Assembly: GCA_017551465.1 (NCBI GenBank)
Contig: JAFZLN010000054.1
Span: 1-8,541 of the forward strand
Direction of reading: 5' to 3'
Source: Bacilli bacterium
Lineage (GTDB): Bacteria > Bacillota_I > Bacilli_A > RFN20 > CAG-826
Length of the DNA stretch: 8,541 bases
Shown here: piece after piece, positions 6,103-8,541 of the stretch
Layout: each line of letters starts with the position of its first letter
How positions within the stretch are numbered: position 1 is the stretch's first letter
The notes under the pieces: model-generated
Database searches by the model: none
Told to the model about the DNA's origin: nothing
What the model saw: the letters and a program-made list of their open reading frames with translations, nothing else
Position numbers and translations under genes: made by a program

Positions 6103-6692
6103 AATGCTTCGTCAATCGCGCGTCTGGCTTTGCCGATGTATTTTTCTTTAGAAAGAGTTAAATTGAATTTTTCAGCGTACATCTTTAAGAGATCTTTCGC
6201 ATGATCAATACCAATCTTAGATTCAATCTCTAAATTGTAGTCGACGATGTCGCCATAGGTATTTTTATCAATCACTAATGTATGGTCTTCTTGTTCAATT
6301 TCTAAGCGTCTATTATATAAAGACGCAATACGATGGTATTTATCTAATGAATAGGGTAAAAGCATCAAACGATTTCTCACTTGTCCATAAGGGAAAATAT
6401 TCTGTTCAAGTAATAGTTCTTGTTCCTTAGGAGTTAAACCATCAGTGATTTCATCATCACCATTTTCACCTTTGATTTTTAATGTGAGTTCACTTTTAAT
6501 GTCATTAATGATTCTCACTCTTAAAGTCATGTGTTGATTTCTTAAAAAGAGATCATCTGTATCGAAATAGTGATTAGCGTTTTGTAAGAAATGTTTGTTT
6601 GGTTGGATATTCATATAATAAGTCACAATAAAAAAGTATTGTTCCTCACTAATAAGTAATCTTGTCTCAAATTCTTTTTGCGCGTTTACCAT
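6081..6692 (-). CDS. CYTH-domain protein (triphosphate tunnel metalloenzyme family, YjbK-like), 203 aa
   Basis: CYTH proteins form a beta-barrel tunnel that binds triphosphates with divalent metals. Members include thiamine triphosphatases, class IV adenylate cyclases and inorganic triphosphatases. Features seen are an N-terminal E7-x-E9-x-R11 (the family motif is ExExK), HYFDTDDLFLRNQHMTLRVR (41-60) with Arg58 and Arg60, and Lys72-x-Lys74 in LTLKIKG. Also present are RRLEIE with Glu131 and Glu133, DIVDYNLEIES (148-158) with Glu155 and Glu157, and a Lys/Arg C-terminus (SKEKYIGKARRA). Basic and acidic tunnel residues appear intact, so activity is likely, but the substrate is unknown. AAGGA at 6700-6704 lies 7 nt before the ATG, with a TATAAT box (6716-6721) upstream. 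It is divergent from the EIIB-like gene and convergent with spx. Confidence 0.88.
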   Translation of the reverse strand: MVNAQKEFETRLLISEEQYFFIVTYYMNIQPNKHFLQNANHYFDTDDLFLRNQHMTLRVRIINDIKSELTLKIKGENGDDEITDGLTPKEQELLLEQNIFPYGQVRNRLMLLPYSLDKYHRIASLYNRRLEIEQEDHTLVIDKNTYGDIVDYNLEIESKIGIDHAKDLLKMYAEKFNLTLSKEKYIGKARRAIDEALKKLNND

Positions 6693-6714
6693 TTCTTTTT
6701 CCTTACATTTAGAC

Positions 6715-6733
6715 TATTATAACATATAGTTAT
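6715..6733. promoter_or_regulatory. Overlapping divergent -10 boxes and dyad
   Basis: Minus strand TATAAT (6716-6721) serves the CYTH gene, and plus strand TATAAC (6718-6723) lies 8 nt before the ATG of the EIIB-like gene. The two -10 boxes share four base pairs, so polymerase probably cannot serve both at once. The same stretch contains an exact dyad ATAAC-ATATA-GTTAT (6719-6733) reaching into the start codon. -35 boxes are weak on both sides. Confidence 0.5.
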
Positions 6734-7100
6734 GAAATACAATTTATTAAATAGTTCGACTTTGCCTACATATTTAATCGCTATCATCGTTGGTGGTTGC
6801 TTATTAGTAGTGGCCGCTTTAGTGGTCTTAGTCATTATTTTTGGTAAAAGAAAAAAGAACACAATTGTCGATGAATCCGCTTGGATAAGTGCTTTAGGTG
6901 GCAAAGAAAACATCGCTAGTGTTTCCGCGATTGGCTCAAGAATCAATCTTTCACTTATTGATAAAGAAAAAATTGACCGCGCTAAGCTTTCTAATTTAGG
7001 GGTCAATAGTGTGCTTGTAATGTCCAACAAAGTGACACTAGTTATTCAAAACAATGCCGTTGATATTGCGGAAACAATATCCAATGGCATTAAAGACTGA
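6732..7100 (+). CDS. Membrane-anchored PTS EIIB-like domain protein without the catalytic cysteine, 122 aa
   Basis: A single transmembrane helix at about residues 14-37 (TYLIAIIVGGCLLVVAALVV...) is followed by a basic GKRKK stop-transfer, so the rest faces the cytoplasm. Residues about 49-122 align by eye with the EIIB domain of glucose-family phosphotransferase systems. ALGGKENI (54-61) matches the typical GGKENI. SAIGSRINLSL (65-75) matches DACxTRLRV, and AKLSNLGVNSVLVMSNKVTLVI matches the ALGAxGVVxxGNGVQVIFG region. In true EIIB the cysteine of DACxTR is phosphorylated; here that position is Ile67, although the following Arg70 is kept. The protein therefore probably cannot relay phosphate. 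It may be a sensor, a partner or a structural remnant. No EIIC-like permease is visible here. There is no Shine-Dalgarno site, and a -10 box lies 8 nt upstream. It is the only gene here ending in TGA, and it overlaps maf by 11 nt. Confidence 0.8.
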   Translation: MKYNLLNSSTLPTYLIAIIVGGCLLVVAALVVLVIIFGKRKKNTIVDESAWISALGGKENIASVSAIGSRINLSLIDKEKIDRAKLSNLGVNSVLVMSNKVTLVIQNNAVDIAETISNGIKD

Positions 7101-7110
7101 AGTTCTTTAA
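7090..7110. repeat. Inverted repeat over the EIIB-like/maf convergent stops
   Basis: TTAAAGA / TCTTTAA (7090-7096 with 7104-7110) surrounds CTGAAGT. It contains the maf stop (7092-7090) and the TGA of the EIIB-like gene (7098-7100). It lacks a T tract, so it is at best a weak terminator or an RNA 3'-end stabiliser. Confidence 0.4.
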
Positions 7111-7656
7111 ATCCTCAAGAATTTGCTCAGTGGGAAAGCCAATAATGTTATTGTTGCTCCCACTGGTTTTTTTAACTATTGAAAACTGTGCGTTATCTTG
7201 CATACCATACGCTCCCGCTTTATCCATTGGAGAACCAGAAGCGATATAAGCATTAATTAATTCGTCGCTTAATTCATTAAATAAAACAGTGCTTTTAGCG
7301 ACACCTTGCACTAACTTATCACCTTGTTTAAGCGCGTAACCAGTGTAGACGTGGTGCTCTTTGCCTGATAATTCTCTTAAAATCTTATAAGCATCTTCTT
7401 TATCTTTAGGTTTACCAATAATCTCGTTGCCTAAGACCACGACAGTGTCCGCGGCAATGACTAAATCATCATAATGTTCTTTAGCGACTTCTAAGCACTT
7501 ACGTAAAGAGATGTCTTTAACGATATCTTTTACATCGGTGAATTTCTTAAAAGATAAAGATTCATCAATATGTGGCACAATGACCACAAAAGAAGAGGAA
7601 ATTTCTTTCCTCATTAATTCTTTTCTTCTTGGTGATGCACTCGCTAAAATAATCAT
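7090..7656 (-). CDS. maf: Maf-family nucleoside triphosphate pyrophosphatase, 188 aa
   Basis: Maf proteins hydrolyse non-canonical or surplus nucleoside triphosphates (in Bacillus-type Maf mainly dTTP/UTP) to the monophosphate and pyrophosphate, a house-cleaning role. Family signatures seen in order are the N-terminal SASPRRKEL (6-14), IDES (30-33), AADTVVVLGNEIIGKPKD (68-85) with the catalytic Asp70, and RELSGKEHHVYTGYAL (94-109). These are followed by PMDKAGAYGMQD (143-154). The length of 188 is normal. The ATG lies one nucleotide after the rnj stop (TAAGATG) and has no strong ribosome binding site of its own, so translation is probably coupled to rnj. In Bacillus subtilis maf is linked to cell-shape and division genes, so the pairing with rnj is different here. 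The end overlaps the EIIB-like gene by 11 nt. Confidence 0.95.
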   Translation of the reverse strand: MIILASASPRRKELMRKEISSSFVVIVPHIDESLSFKKFTDVKDIVKDISLRKCLEVAKEHYDDLVIAADTVVVLGNEIIGKPKDKEDAYKILRELSGKEHHVYTGYALKQGDKLVQGVAKSTVLFNELSDELINAYIASGSPMDKAGAYGMQDNAQFSIVKKTSGSNNNIIGFPTEQILEDLKNFSL

Positions 7657-7657
7657 C

Positions 7658-8541
7658 TTAATTCTTTGTAAGAATTACAGGGATAATCATTGGATGAGAA
7701 TGTGTTAATGTATACAAATAATTATCCGTAATATCTTTAATAATACTCTTAAGTTCCGCAAAGCTTGTCTTTGTTAAGAGTTTTTCTTTAATACCTTTTT
7801 CCACAAGTTTAGCGCAAGCGTTGACATTACGTTTACTATGTGATGCCACAACACCTTTTAAAACAAAGAGTGGAGCGTCAAGTAGTTGATTGTTACGTGA
7901 ATCGATTGTAATAGTGACAATAACCATACCATCACCAGTTAAAATACGTCTATCCGCCATAACAGCGTCAGCTAAACCTTTAATATCTTTACCATCAATA
8001 TAGGTATTACCATGTTCCACTGGATAACCACGTGTGATCTTACCTTTACTTAAAGTTAAGCAGTCCCCGTTATCTAAAACGAAACTATGATCTTCTGGAA
8101 TACCAACTTCACTGGCAATCTTAGAATGAATTAAAAGCATTCTATATTCGCCGTGCATTGGCATGAAATATTTAGGTTTAAATAATTTTAAGACCAATCT
8201 TAATTCTTGCTTAGATGGGTGACCAGAGGAGTGGATATCATTAAGAATGGAATTAGTAACAACATCCGCGCCACATCTTGTTAATTGGTTAACAACGTGA
8301 TCAATCATAATACCATTACCAGGAATAGCAGAGCTAGAGAAGACAACAGTGTCACCTGGAGCAATATGAATATCTTTATGTTCGCCATTAGCGATTCTAC
8401 TTAAAGCGGCCATTGGTTCACCTTGTGAGCCGGTACAAATAACCACGATTTGATTACTCTTAAAGTCTTTAATCTTTTCTGGTTCAATAATCATATCGTC
8501 AGCAATTTTGATATAGCCATATCCGCGGGAGATATCCATGG
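7658..8541 (-). CDS. rnj: Ribonuclease J, C-terminal part (5' end outside window)
   Basis: RNase J is a metallo-beta-lactamase/beta-CASP ribonuclease with endonuclease and 5'-to-3' exonuclease activity in mRNA decay and rRNA maturation of Firmicutes. The visible 294 residues begin in the beta-CASP region. Seen are CTGSQGEPMAALSRIA, SSSAIPGN, the catalytic block HSSGH (codons at 8219-8233) and the second conserved stretch PKYFMPMHGEYRM. The C-terminal domain follows and ends in HPMIIPVILTKN, like the RRPMILPIIMEV end of Bacillus RNase J1. With Bacillus RNase J1 at 555 residues, roughly the first 260 lie beyond the right edge. The ATG at 8539-8537 is internal. It cannot be told whether this is rnjA or rnjB. 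maf follows after 1 nt. Confidence 0.95.
   Translation of the reverse strand, partial: MDISRGYGYIKIADDMIIEPEKIKDFKSNQIVVICTGSQGEPMAALSRIANGEHKDIHIAPGDTVVFSSSAIPGNGIMIDHVVNQLTRCGADVVTNSILNDIHSSGHPSKQELRLVLKLFKPKYFMPMHGEYRMLLIHSKIASEVGIPEDHSFVLDNGDCLTLSKGKITRGYPVEHGNTYIDGKDIKGLADAVMADRRILTGDGMVIVTITIDSRNNQLLDAPLFVLKGVVASHSKRNVNACAKLVEKGIKEKLLTKTSFAELKSIIKDITDNYLYTLTHSHPMIIPVILTKN

Noticed and set aside
6686..7030. Minus-strand frame of 114 codons opposite the EIIB-like gene
   Set aside because: It is antisense to a gene with a clear TM segment and EIIB-like domain, and its own composition shows no domain.
7062..7081. Inverted repeat GATATTG / CAATATC downstream of the maf stop
   Set aside because: It lies within coding sequence, has no T tract on either strand, and can be explained by the codons used; it is not supported as a terminator.
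7098..7100. TGA possibly read as tryptophan (Mycoplasma code), extending the EIIB-like gene by 15 codons
   Set aside because: Tryptophan is written TGG in the genes here, no gene needs an internal TGA, and the EIIB-like domain is already complete at the TGA.
1..8541. A defence system, mobile element or CRISPR array
   Set aside because: No transposase, integrase, toxin-antitoxin pair, restriction gene or direct repeat array is visible; the genes are housekeeping or small unknowns.

Overview
The window is AT-rich, densely packed bacterial DNA from a low-GC Firmicutes lineage. It looks like an uncultured member of the Bacilli or a Tenericutes-like relative. The evidence is an Spx-type regulator, the C-terminal part of an RNase J, a Bacillus-type TrpRS, a PgcA-type phosphoglucomutase, AAGGAG ribosome binding sites and short Rho-independent terminators. 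Ten of the eleven visible stop codons are TAA and one is TGA. Tryptophan is written TGG, so the standard bacterial code fits and the Mycoplasma code does not. I cannot name a genus. No CRISPR array, insertion sequence, prophage or plasmid feature is visible. Most of the window is housekeeping sequence, and the unusual parts are small.

Layout: (1) Positions 2-1553, plus strand, hold an operon-like run: the C-terminal part of a Cof-type HAD phosphatase, an unrecognised 282-residue soluble helical protein and an unrecognised 123-residue two-helix membrane protein. It ends at a terminator at 1576-1600. (2) A minus-strand tRNA-Ser(GGA) with encoded CCA has its own promoter and terminator at 1614-1805. 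(3) Positions 1837-4533, plus strand, hold an RluC-type pseudouridine synthase followed 6 nt later by a phosphoglucomutase (pgcA). They end at a bidirectional terminator shared with trpS. (4) trpS (minus) and spx (plus) diverge from about 100 nt that hold two perfect inverted repeats. (5) spx converges on a CYTH-domain gene with overlapping stop codons. The CYTH gene in turn diverges from a small membrane-anchored protein that resembles a PTS EIIB domain but lacks its phospho-accepting cysteine. (6) That small gene converges, with an 11-nt overlap, on maf, which is the second gene of an rnj-maf unit entering from the right edge.

Functionally the window mixes RNA metabolism (tRNA-Ser, TrpRS, rRNA pseudouridylation, RNase J), stress control (Spx), nucleotide quality control (Maf) and sugar-phosphate metabolism (PgcA, HAD). 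The closeness of trpS, spx and a CYTH gene recalls the trpS-spx-yjbK neighbourhood of Bacillus subtilis. Observations most worth a second look are the Cys-less membrane-anchored EIIB-like protein, the Cys/His-rich tail on Spx, start codons without Shine-Dalgarno sites just downstream of -10 boxes (probable leaderless mRNAs), and the uncharacterised pair at 315-1553.
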